64,000 nucleotides of DNA from Taenia hydatigena. Its lineage: Eukaryota; Platyhelminthes; Cestoda; Cyclophyllidea; Taeniidae. The translations under genes and the position numbers were made by a program. Location of the stretch: NCBI GenBank assembly GCA_036345935.2, contig JADWOT020000003.1, positions 12,374,524 to 12,438,523 of the forward strand. The letters run 5' to 3'. Under the pieces are notes generated by a model. That model was not told the origin of the DNA, did not search any database, and saw nothing but the letters and a program-made list of their open reading frames with translations. Every line of letters starts with the position of its first letter. Positions within the stretch are counted from its first letter, which is position 1. Below, piece after piece: positions 46,960 through 58,323 of the stretch.

Positions 46960-49900
46960 ATTGTTTCCAGCACTCATGTTTCATCTTAGCTCCTTATAAT
47001 TCAGTCATTATTCTGTGATAATTGAGAAATAGATTTAACACGTGCACCTAGAAGCACTAAGGATATAAAAATTCACTCGATAAAACCAATGCCATTAGAG
47101 TTTACAAGTTGAAATAACGCTTGTGAAAGAGCATATATGTTTCACACTCAAAGTACAGGCTTACCTAGTTCTATTAGGCTTCACTTCAAATTCGTACGGG
47201 AAAACGTTCTCCCAGCTGCAACTTCGTAATTGAAATTCTAAGTTGCTACATAAGAACAAGCTTCTGACTTGTGCGAATAAAGCTGGCATTATTCCATGTC
47301 TTTCACAATCAAGGCCATAGTTACACTTTTGATATGGAAGAGTTTGGACTGACGGTGCGGCTAACTAATGCTTAGTTTTCTTAAGCTTTTGTATGCATTA
47401 GCATTAAAAGCATTAATGCAGGTTGCACTTGTTCTTAGTTTTTAAATAACTAGTTTTTAACAAAGCAGTGAATCGATACCGTAGCAAATTAAGTTATACC
47501 CACCGGTTTAAACGACATCAGGTTGCAAATAATTGTAAGAGGATGAAGTAAAATAGCAGTTGTGGTCATCTTTTAGGATTTTATGCACTCAAGCTCTCTT
47601 TACTGTGATGATATGCTGACGCACTAGATCAAATACTACTTGGAGGCGTGTATTCATCGAGACTTAAATATAAAACACCGCTGTTCAGAATTCGCAACTA
47701 AGTCCCTGACGTAATGCACGGATAGGCACCCTTTACTGGGATTTATCGGAAACCAAGTAAATCGATGAGTGATCAAGTTTACGTCCAGAATCAATCCCTT
47801 CATATGCTTCCTAGGAACGATGGTTTCAAAAGCATGCACATGGGCGATGCAAACTCAGGGTAGGCTATTTATCAGACTCTCGTATTTGCATTCTATAGCC
47901 ACACACTTTTCCTCTGTCATTAGTGTAATAGAAGTCCCTCTTTCATTCATATGTCTGATACTCTCCATCATCATCGGAAATCATGAAAGGGAACTACCTC
48001 GGCGAATTAGAAGATGAGCTCTGCCATTGCTTCATACTTTGTTCAGGTAGAATGGGTTTCGATTCGTTAGTCATTTTGATGTGCTTTGCGTCTTAACTGC
48101 CATAATTAATCCATGTTTAGGGGAAAAAATTACCTATATTTTAGTCTTTACTACTAGCTGTGTAGTTACTATTCCATCATTCAAATCACGATGCCATCCG
48201 TGTTGTTAGTGTCTATCGCGTCCATGGTGTTGGTGGTGGATATAATAGCTGAATTCTTCTTCAGAAACTTCAGCAGTCGCGCTTTGAGCAAATGCAAGCT
48301 GCCAAAGGAGTAGAGATTGTGCTTTGAATGGGACCTTGATATGCGATTTGCGATTCTGTTAGATTATGTGCCTTTTTACTGGTTAGGTTGTCGAATAACT
48401 TTACCATGATTGACGCTGTTGCTTTATATTTCGTTCTGTTCGGATATGCTTACGCGTGTGGTGCGAATGGATGGTAACTGTGAGCTCTACTACGAAAAAT
48501 GGAGACTACAAATGAGAACCCGACGTTATGTGCCAGGTTTTCTTTTCCCATTTTTATGAAAGGTGTGTGCGTCGCCCCGCCGACAATAATTGTACTGAGG
48601 TGTTCTTTGGAGATGAGTGTTGGCTGGTGAATCAGTGCTAAAGCCGTTGGAAGTGCGCAAAGTGCGGCACGGTGCTTTGCGGTTATCCTGCCTCCATGAC
48701 GTCGTCGTCGTAGTAGGTAGAAATTTCATGTTTGTCAGTGCAGTTAAGTAGAGGCCCGTAAGAGAAACTCATCAAATTACGCCGGTGCGTGATTATGCGT
48801 GTTTCTCGTTACATTCTTCATATTTTACCACTTGTTTACTTTAATGAGATATACCCTCTCTCTCTGCCGTGGGATTTGGTCTTCTGTCCCCACAGGCTGT
48901 AATTTATAGCAAATGGATGCAAGTCTCTTACCTATCCAATGGTTTGCATTGTTTGCTCGTTTGTGTAGATCATCTTGACTGGAGGGCTAGCGTTCCTGAT
49001 TTGCAGCCACCACTGCTTGTAGCTTTCCTCATCTACCCTGTGTCAAAAAATGCCACGTTCTTAAAGAACTGGAAGTGATTGCCGCTTAAGTTATTTACCT
49101 GAATGAACTCAGCAAAGTATGTTGTGCACTTGGAATCGGGAAGCAAGGAGGTCTGAGCATAACTGTTGATGCTGCCAAGATACCATTTACCGTCGAAGTA
49201 ACCAAGGAAGTTTGCATCAAACTTTGGAAGAAAGGAGCAAACATTTCTGACGGAGTGTATTAGTTATGAAGTTTACTGCATTTAAACAAAAGTTGTTTGC
49301 AAACGACACTACTCGAAGTTGAGGCAGTTAAAACCATTAAAAGAATTAAGATTGAAAGTTCTGCTCAGGTTATCCATCAAGCTTCTCTCGAAGCAGCTAA
49401 GGAGAGAAGGTGAGTGGCTCTTTTGAGTTGCTCTATAGCGATTTCGAGCCATTCGTTCTGCTATTTTTATCGTCGGATTCTACTGGAAGGAACGAAAACT
49501 AGGGAATATTTGTGTACTGATCCTCAGGCAGAAACACATGTACCCTGCTGATAGCATCGAAAGAAATCTAAAGTATTTTCCGCATCCTTGTTGTGATTGC
49601 AGAAGAGACATTTCGCTGCCATCACAGCATGTCAGGCTTTGAAGATGAAGTGGCATCATGATCAAGCATCCCAAGTATCACTCTGCTCACGAACTTAATT
49701 CATCCTGGCTTTCATGTCGCGACAGTTGTAAGCAACCCTATATGTGTCTAGAACAATGGGATAGCCGCCTTTGTAAGGAAGACCTTAAGTTTTATCAAAT
49801 GAAGGGAAATTCGAAGGAACTAGTCAAGTTGTAAATTGGAAAGGGGTGCTCAGTGGCTCTTTATCTCTATTGAGAGCTACTAGATTTGCATTAACTACAT

Positions 49901-51239
49901 GCCCAGCCTATACACGTAGTGAATTCGCATCTGCTTAAATAACAATAAAAACGCGTGCAGGAAATGGTTAGCAGTCAGACGAAAGATTGCATAAATGGGG
50001 ACTAAGATGATGCTTCATGCTCTCCAAATAAAAAAATATGATAAACATCCCAGCCCTCGTTTGTCGACAAATAGTAGGAAGCAAGAACAGCATAGGCACC
50101 TGAGTAACGCTTACCGAAATGCCAAAGCTGGTGTTTCGGCATTTCAGTCATCCTGCAAGAGGTTGGGATTTTATTTGCCAAGGCAGTCTTTTAATGCATT
50201 AGTATTTTAAAATACTTTAATTTAATGTGCCTATGGGGTACCCTACTGTTTATAGCTAAAAAAGAGGAAAAGAATCCATCATTTACAAGGCACTAGCATA
50301 AAATACAGGATAAATAACTTGTCAAAACAAGTCATATGACATGATTTTAAATGGAGATGTGTTCAATACCAGCTAATAACTTTGGCTCTTTATTTTTGCG
50401 CGGAATAATGCTGTGCCGAGAAAGGACCTTTTACGTGGGATGCAGGTTTAGGGGCTCTAGATATTTGTGGCATCCATACGTGATGTAAGGATGGCAATCC
50501 CACCGACATGGGTAAACACTGTGTTTAGGTTGTCACATTGTTAAAACAATGACGGTTGTAGCGCGGGGCCAGTCTACTGTTAGCTGAAGGTAGTTTTGAA
50601 TATGATGTTTACTTCAGCACTCGACAAGCCTTTAAATTCATGGAATTTGATTTTTAAATTTTCCAACGCACCTGACGTCGTGATAAATCAAAGTCATGTA
50701 CTTACAAGTAATATTCTCGGAAGTCGACCATCATAGAGAGATGCCAATAGCTTTACCAACACACTACTACGAACAACTTTATCCGAAGGCTGGTAATGCA
50801 GTTAGCAAAGGTTTGTGATGACTTTTGACTTAAAGAGAGTAGGCAATGTGGATCAGTTGCATCTAGGTTTCGTCGCTAGCCACACGATTTCACTGAATTA
50901 TAGCTATTAACCCATTTTGCCTCCTTAATTAGCATAGATTCCCCTTTGTCCTTCTACCATGCCAGCATCTTCACTGAACGTGCTAATAGGATGTTGCAAA
51001 GACTGGCTCCAGAAAAACGCCAATGTTCTAACTTTTATACCTTTATTCCTTTATTTGGTATGCCATTGCGTTGACATGAACTTGTAATTTTTTGCTATAC
51101 CTTTGCACTGTCCTGAGTTCCAAGCATCTCTAAATTAAATGCATCGGAAATGCGAGTCAAGTTCAGTGACATAAAAGCGCTCAGTGGTCACGAGTGTGCA
51201 GCAGGTGGGCAAAATTTGATTTCCTCAAACATTTACAAA
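46960..51239. other. mostly non-coding, two damaged coding-like exons
   Basis: At 48559-48660 (plus, after an AAAG acceptor) a frame gives CVRRPADNNCTEVFFGDEC, then WLVNQC, a stop, and WKCAKCG: a cysteine-rich module with one stop. At 49117-49409 (plus) one frame gives LSITVDAAKIPFTVEVTKEV, two stops near 49260, then AVKTIKRIKIESSAQ and a good donor (AG/GTGAGT). The latter faintly recalls a kinase N-lobe (K-K-I-K/R-L-E-S), but this is not enough to name it. The rest shows nothing. Confidence 0.35.
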
Positions 51240-51600
51240 ATCAGACAGGTTCCTCGCTCAAAGTGAACTCACTGAGCAAACTTTGCGATCATATGAATTT
51301 AGGAGAGATGGCAACTCCGCTGACCATTCTCTAACTAATTGTTATAGTTAGCAACCTTGCATTTGTGCAAGTCTTCATGTTTCTGATACTTTCTGGTGCA
51401 TGCGTTGAGTGGTTAAATCCGATCTGTAACTCTGACTTCCTTAGTGCTCGACTGGCTGTTTTAATGGCAATGCATGATAGCGGAGGATAGGACTACGTTT
51501 GCAGCGCTCTTAATAACTTTATTTTTAATGTGCTTTCAAGTGTGTAGCTGCAGGCTCCTTCATCAGGATCGTCCGCCGTCAAATTCGACATAAAATCCTT
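51240..51600 (+). repeat. T-box downstream tail, copy C (partial)
   Basis: Matches 29700-30060 and, inverted, 54190-54560. Shared landmarks are CACTGAG(T/C)AAACTTTGC and TTTGC(A/T)GCGCTCTTA. It lies directly before T-box copy B, so it is the downstream end of another, otherwise lost, T-box unit in tandem. Confidence 0.7.
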
Positions 51601-51637
51601 AGTGAAGTTAGTTGAGCTATGACAATTTGTTTTGTAG

Positions 51638-52428
51638 CCGCATCTTCCCTACACTCAATGCTAGCGTTAGGGACTTAAAGGCTGATGGAATGTACATGTT
51701 TTTCTTGAGCCTGATGCCAAAAGATCATAATATCTATATGCATCGGGATGGCTGTTGGGTTCCACGTAGTGCTATTAGGCCATATCCTCCACTGAATCAA
51801 GGCGCCTTTTTGTGTTGAGAGTTTGTCTTTGTAAAAGATTATGCAAATGCAGGCTCTGCAAAACGCATCCTGATTGGCGCCTTTGCGTTCGCCCAAGCTT
51901 CTGTTCTCTACGTGCTACTCGAGGCGTTTAGATTGGGGTAATTAATTATGGTTCGTAGGGTGGATTTTTCATCAGCCAAGATCATTGCTGACACTGATAC
52001 ATCTAATCAGGTAAATATTCAGGTAAATATTCTCAGGTAAATATTCTCACTGCCAGTGCACGCTCGATCACTGCATCTTAGCAAATAGATGGCCTCCAAA
52101 GTGCACTCCAAATCAAGGAGTACATTCTGAGTTTGTTATTGTTTTTTTTCAGACATTTGTCCACAGCCTGCAGATCTACCTTTTACGCTACCACATAGTA
52201 CGCCAGTTGACAGCGGAAGAGACGGCCTTGCGTTAACAAAATAGACGATGAGATGGAAACGAGTTGCTAGCACGCCTTGAGCATGTAGGCACCTACGTCA
52301 TTTCAGAGACGGAGTTTATTACCTTTAATAAATATCATAATAGGCACATTACTAACCCCAAGATCGACAAAAACCCCTTCAACACCGCTGTCAAAAGGCG
52401 TCGAGACTCTTCACATTACCCTGAATAG
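51638..52428 (+). pseudogene. T-box transcription factor gene, copy B (damaged)
   Basis: Exon 2 (51638-51801, acceptor TTTTGTAG) is fully open: RIFPTLNASVRDLKADGMY, then MPKDHNIYMHRDGCWVPRS and RPYPPLNQ. This is the T-box R-M-F-P...Y-x-x-x-x-G-x-W segment. Its donor reads GCGCCT where copy A has GTGAGC. Exon 3 (about 51854-52009) is degenerate. Exon 4 (52153-52428, acceptor TTTTTCAG) reads RYHIVRQLTAEE, two stops, then HVGTYVISETEFITFNKYH and HITNPKIDKNPFNTAVKRR, the clearest T-box match in the window. Exon 1 is absent, replaced by the tail of another copy. Confidence 0.88.
52009..52050 (+). repeat. tandem triplication of a splice donor
   Basis: AGGTAAATATTC is followed by two copies of AGGTAAATATTCTC. 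The unit includes the AG/GTAAAT donor of T-box copy B exon 3, so three identical donors lie 12-14 bases apart. Confidence 0.9.
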
Positions 52429-53310
52429 ACTGCGAAGATTGACTTTGTATTCCTTCTGTTTGCTTTGTGCTCAATTTCGTGCACACCTTTTACTGTCTCT
52501 TTTGGATGTCTACTGCTTATTTCTTTGAGTCTATTGGCCTAACTTACCCCTCATTTTCAAGACAAAAGAGGACAGTGTGCATTGTTAGAGACCGCATAGC
52601 AATTTAGTAAAGGGAGCTACCCAAAGACGGGACTTTTAGAGCTACCTGAACTGACAAGGAGATTTGCCCGCCCAGCTATCCTCATCAAACAACAGTTGCC
52701 AGTGATGTGCTTGCTCGTGGTGTGATTATTCCATAGTTGGCTGGTCAGTTATTAGTAAATGTGATAAAATGAGTTTCGCAAGCTTGAAATAATGGCACGG
52801 CTTTTAAGCAGTATCATTATCTATTTAACTGTGCTAAAGTAGGTTAAGATGCCTCTCAATGTAAGAAATATTCATTGAGGTCATATTTTAATAAAGGCTA
52901 GTTTTATAAAAACGGATTTGTAATGGTTCACACCTTAATGTTTCAATAAGTATGCTTTCTCCCCGTAAACTCTTGCTTACGAAATCATTCCTAAACAGAA
53001 GCGCTACAAGCGTACACATTCTTTGCATCCCTTTTAAAGTCATTTTAAGTAATGCATTTCGCATTTTATCCAATTCAACAATTTTACTGTGAAATGTTTC
53101 TCCAAAGTAGCCGGCTTATAATATACCATTATCAATAACTAGACATATATCATTGTCTTACTTTTGTCACCCCAAGTGCAACAAAACCAATTTTAAACAA
53201 AACGGCTAGCAAGACACATTTAACATAAGGGATGAACATTTGAGAATAAAGCCTCACAATCGCGTACCCGTCTCCTTTTCTATATTATTGCTTTAAACTC
53301 TTCCATTTAG

Positions 53311-53430
53311 ACTCTGCATTTCCCTCCTCAAACCATTGAATACTTCGGCTCATTGGCTTCAGTCAGTGAGTCCAACTTTCACTGGCACGAAAGTCCCTTA
53401 ACACAGTTCAACAAAGAACCAAAAGGATTT
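53311..53430 (+). CDS. candidate internal exon, 40 codons
   Basis: Acceptor CTTCCATTTAG, an open frame of exactly 40 codons and donor TTT/GTAAGT, in phase 0 at both ends. The product (IEYFGSLASVSESNFHWHE) looks protein-like. It follows T-box copy B at the centre of the broken palindrome. No family or partner exon was found. Confidence 0.35.
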
Positions 53431-53929
53431 GTAAGTAGACTTTTAAAATAAAGAACGCACTGAGCCAAAATTTCTCAAGTCCTCAACACAAAAAGCTCTG
53501 CTAGCATCATTTTTAACGACCTTCTAGGACTAGCTACAGAACGCGTTCTCCGTGCTTCTGATTTTTACACTTTTGAAAGTGGTAGCGCATTTTCTGTCTC
53601 GTTCTTCATCTGACAGCGGCGCGATGATTACAACCTTTTGTGGCAACAAACTCGGTGTACAGTTAGGCACTCGGCTCAAAATCCGGAAGTGCAAGATTTA
53701 ATGTGAGGCGACACACCTGCTTCAGCTTCTTGACTGCTTTCATGTAGACCTCTTTTCGTTCTAATGCATTAAGCTAACTTGAGACATTAATGTCACTGAT
53801 GTCTCGGAGGACGACACGTTTCTTAGTATACTTCAAACTGCGAAGTCACCATCTGTGTATGTTGAGGCCGTGGGCCGAGACCATTACCGTATCTAAGTGC
53901 TCCCATGCTTAGCAAAAATAAAGGGCTCG

Positions 53930-54665
53930 GACATCTCACGGCACTGTTAAATAGGCAAACAGCATTGCATTGCTGATTGCGGATTATCTTCGATAGCAGC
54001 CCCTTAAAAACTTGGCACGTGATTGCTTTGTTTCACATCGTAGGGACTGCAGATGCAATAATTTCACGTCACCAGCAAATGTGATCTCAGACACTCTTTA
54101 CAATCTTAACTCAGCACGATTCGAAAGAGAAGGTCTTTAGGTGAGACCTTAATTAAGGAAGACCACAATGTGCTCTACTTTCACTTAAACCTTCACGTAG
54201 TTCATTCTGAGACAAATTCGTTTTGGTTCCCCTTTTAGCCATGTATGTCGTCCGAAATTGACAACATACAGCTCCGACGTGGTAGTCTGCGGTTGCGCAC
54301 CCATTGGCGAGTCGATTAAAAAACGAATTGCTGGGAGTTTAGCGAACAAAGCCGCGTCCGCCATCACCTGCCAACGACGGCAAATAAACAAACCAACTTG
54401 CACGGATCGCACTCAAGCATTTAATGCGGACCCTAGAGGGTAGCATGAAATTAAAGGTTGCAAAAAACGCGAAATTGATGATCTTGGTAGTCAGTTTGAG
54501 AGTGATACCTCAGCGACTGGAAATTGAGCTGCCGTTTCTTCTAATAATCAGCTAGGTACAAAGTTTACTCAGTGAGTTTACTTTGATCGAGAAATGTGTT
54601 CTGTTTTGTGCGCGTTCGGACAATTACACTTTGCTTTATGTACCATGAAATGGAAAGTGCTGAAC
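53930..54665 (-). repeat. T-box downstream tail, copy D
   Basis: The reverse complement matches 29632-30325 from end to end. Within it, 54185-54412 is open for 75 codons on the minus strand and ends CLRMNYVKV, longer than in copy A where the same frame is cut. Copy D may therefore be nearest the ancestral reading frame of this unidentified coding piece. Confidence 0.8.
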
Positions 54666-56530
54666 CCTTTTCGACGTTAAGCAAGCCTCGAGTTTTAGAT
54701 AAGCCAGCTAGCATTATAGCGGTCCTCATTTTCTTGATGTTTGTCGATGCACTATCTGCAGAGTTGTTTAAACTCAGGACAACGGGAAGATTCAGTAGTA
54801 TACTTTTAAGTCTTTACCGATTTGAGGGCTTGCTAAACGTAGAACTAAGAGTTAAAAAAGAGGAATTTCAACGTTGTGAAGCTAATTTTTTGCATCAATT
54901 TTATTAATATGAACAGTAAAGCCATTAGCATAAAAAATGACATGCAAAAGCCACATTTTAGTCGGTTAGTGAGCGCGAGTAACAATGAGCCTAAATGATA
55001 GACAAACTTTGTGCATTATTTGCTGGTATTGTACATCGACAAGGCCGCCAAAGTTGCATACTAATTCAAGTCTACATCGACTTTTCCCCATCCGAGGTTG
55101 AGCTCTGTTAAATTTCTAGTGAAATGCAGTAAAGTTGCCGCTTATAACGTGCTTTCATATTTCCGAGAAAGACAACTTTAATAGTTGATTGCTTTCCAGC
55201 GAGCATGAATTCCATCCTTTCTCTTCAAAATTTGCATTCAATTTTATGGATAAAGAACATTTATTTACACAACCAGCCAAACAACGTTGATGGCCTTGAT
55301 TTGTTGAGCAGAAGCGTACATACGAACAAAGATTTTGCGCTGACGTCACATTGTATCAAATAGTCTAAATTTGGCGATGTAAACTCACTTTCCTCAAAGG
55401 TAACTATTCAAAGATACTCCAAATATTAACCTTTCCTTCATGATCAAGTCAATCAACATGGTGGTGTAATATAACCTTTCAAACCACAATTCTTCGCAAT
55501 TAGGTCTTTGGTGTGATCACCCGATCGGTGGTAATAAGTGTGTCCAAATGTGTCCTCCCACCTCTCGTCCACAAAGCACATTAAAAGGACACAAGTATTG
55601 CATCTGCAGCCCATCTTCATGGAGGTCAAATCCATCAAATGAGGCTCAATAGAGAAAACATAGTTGGATCAGTTATGAGAGGCTGTTAAAAGTGCTGCCT
55701 TCAGGAATCTTCGTGTTGAGGAGTAAAAATGTTGACTCATTGTGTCCCTTCTTACAAAAACCTACTTACGAACAGTTTTTCGTTGGGTTAAACTGTGCAA
55801 AGAATATTCGCTCCAATAAAAATTTGGCACACTGATTTTGGCTAATAACCGAAGAAGTTGATGGTTTAAGGAGGGAATTGCGATCTAAATAGGAGGGCGT
55901 GGAGCATTTTCGCGGCATGAATTAAATTATTTGGCACGCCATGATAAATGGAAAGTTACCCGTTTGTGGGGCATTGCTGCACCTAGAATGGCAAATTTAC
56001 GATAGCAATATTTGCTTAGTTACAATGGCAAAATATTAGCGCCCTTTCAAAGGTTAATTGCTGTGTAGGATAAAATGCGAAGTGCATAGCTTAACATGGT
56101 TTGAAAATTGATGCCGAGAATGTGAACTTCTATAACACTTCTGTCATATTATAATTTTGCGAGCAAAAATGTTTGTCAGGGAAGGCAGACCTATGAAAGC
56201 ACTAAGATGTGCAACACTGCAAAACCGTTTTTATCAAGTTAGCTTTCATGAAAAATAGGAACCAATAAAAACTGTTCACATTTAATTCTGTGCATTGCAA
56301 GTTGTTCGAGACATTATAACCTGTTTTTGCACGCTTGAATAGGTCATCATTTTGCGCAAAGGCTCTATTACTATTTTAAGCTTGCGAAACCCCTGTGGTC
56401 ACATCTACTAATAACTAACACGCTACCTTCAGACTAACCACCTCATGGACAGACAATCAGTCCCTGACAACTGCTAGTTGAACAGGATGGATGAAGAGGT
56501 AAGTATCCTTGTCATTTCATTTTATTCCAC
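54666..56530. other. extra sequence within family 1 right arm
   Basis: Absent from the left arm. It holds frames without motif: 54596-54907 (plus, partly hydrophobic) and 55453-55638 (minus, with MGCRCNTCVLLMC and TYYHRSGDHTKDL). No terminal repeats or target-site duplication were noticed, so insertion of a mobile element is not shown. Confidence 0.4.
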
Positions 56531-56734
56531 AAGACACGTCTTTTGGTACACCCTTCCACCAAAAGCTATGCAATGCCTAACCACGCACTTAAATCGCATC
56601 ACCTCAGAAGGGCGAGGTAAGGTAGCTTGTGGAACCAAAAGTAAGAGGCAGTAACAATTCAAAAGCGGTAGTGGACGACACAAACAGGATTGCGCACAAA
56701 GCGAAAAGAAGTCGCAACCAGTCAATAGCTGCAA

Positions 56735-56992
56735 TCCATCCAAGGAAATGTGAAGAGTCTCGACGTTTGCTAATGCTGTTGGTGCGAGGACTTGCATCGA
56801 GCTTAAGGTGGGTAATGAGCATATCGTAGTAGTGACGGCAATAAACTCCGTCTCTAGAATGATGTAGGTGCTAGAGACCCGGTTTAGATCCTCTTCCACT
56901 TCGCTGACGCGCAGCCGCCTATTCTGCTGTCAAATGACGCAATATATGGTAGCGTAGAATGTAGATCTTCTGACTGTGAACAAATATTTGGA
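56735..56992 (-). pseudogene. T-box transcription factor exon 4, copy E
   Basis: Reading down from 56992, TYIILETEFIAVTT and then, after a frameshift, YYDMLITHLKLDASPRTNS reproduce the T-box strands P-E-T-x-F-I-A-V-T-x-Y-Q-N and I-T-x-L-K-I-x-x-N-P. The acceptor AG seen in copy A has become AAT. Homology with copy B continues past the exon to about 56640. Exons 1-3 are missing: the duplicated block joins directly to the CDK-side sequence at about 57085. Confidence 0.78.
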
Positions 56993-57109
56993 AAGAATGA
57001 TGATGGACTTAGGAAGAACTCCTCAATTTCGGATGCAATTTGATGACCACCTATTTTACTAAGAAGCAGTGGCATTTTGGCACAATGTGCCAATTTAGTG
57101 CTTAAATAA

Positions 57110-57960
57110 AACAGTTTGCTTCCTATTTATTGTCCAGGACCAAAAATTTTGCGTGCCATGGAATGTGTTACTCTTTATCCTGCGACTTAGGCTTCCTTCA
57201 AATTGCGAGTAGAATCCTACACTTTGTGACTGCTGTTCGGATTAAGTGGTGTGATTAGCAATAGCTCATTGTCAGTTCTACGACAGGTTCAAGACTGTAG
57301 GCCTGAAAATAAAGCAAATAGATTACCAGATACATGGAAAGACAGAGTCACAGAAGTAAATGCAGATTTAAAAACAAAGCAGAGAATGGTGACCCTTATA
57401 ACCGCCATGCATAATTGCATGGCAGTTAGGATTGTTTAGAACAAGCATCCCTCTAGTCTGATGATTGCAGTCTGTGCAGTGCTGTGCAGCGTTCTCTCTA
57501 TGCGATTATGATAGCAATAGAAATTTGGAACAATGCTGCGGAAACAGTGAAACGTGATTTGGCCCCATGATATCAGGTTCGCTAGCAAAAAATAGGGCTG
57601 CGTTTTATGAGTTTGGATGATGGGCACCTTTTGATTGTTGCAAGTAGTAATTGCGCTTCTTGCTAACAGCGTTCAATTCGTGAAGAAAGAAATTGACTGC
57701 TTACTATTGCAGCAGAGAATGAAGACACACTGAACTGCCAGTGGTACAAAAATGGAAGTGTGACGCAACCTTTCACTACCTTCACAGCTGTGTGTGTAGA
57801 TGAGGCGACCTACCTCACTGAGAAAAAGTTCTTATTGACAACGCTTGAAACAAGGTCAAGCCAACAGCATGGCAAGAGTGAGATAACTGCATCAGCACAA
57901 ACTGAGAACATCCGATTGACTGTAAATGGGCAAATTAGGGACCAAGAATGATAAATCGCC
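57110..57960 (+). pseudogene. conserved coding-like block upstream of CDK, copy 1
   Basis: Two exon-like pieces: 57287-57439, after CTACGACAG, encodes DCRPENKANRLPDTWKDR and ends at TAG; 57716-57951, after CTATTGCAG, is open for 77 codons with LNCQWYKNGSVTQP and TASAQTENIRLTVNGQIR. The second is the best preserved part of family 1, nearly identical to 27211-27263 over 53 bases. It could be the upstream part of the CDK gene or a separate gene; an immunoglobulin-like strand is only a guess. Confidence 0.5.
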
Positions 57961-58323
57961 AAATTGTGGCAATATCGTTGACTAAGTGACAATTTTTAGG
58001 CCGAACTAAAAAGCGTTCATTTCATTTTGCGTTTCTCAAATGTAACGACTGATTATTTAAAATAGAAATTTACCAGTTTAAATTGTTTCATTCATGCAAC
58101 TTCGCTATTCGCCTCGCTACCACGCAAAGTTTAACAAGTTTAGAGATTTGTAATGTTTGAATTTGGCCACCGATGATCAATAAATAACCAATGATAACTG
58201 AAGCTGATTTGAATTTCGTTCTGGACACTTCGCAGTGGTGTCAGATTATGATCTCTCGAGCCTTTTTCGACTCAATAAACTTTGAGAATGTTTAGAAAAA
58301 AACTGTTTAATTTATCGTTCCAG

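Noticed and set aside
54666..56530. Transposon insertion in family 1 right arm
   Set aside because: Extra sequence is present, but no terminal repeats, target duplication or transposase motif were seen. Deletion in the other arm explains it equally well.
56522..56899. 125-codon minus-strand frame taken as one gene
   Set aside because: Its start is T-box exon 4 copy E, but it leaves the T-box frame in mid-domain; the remainder is frameshifted and downstream sequence.
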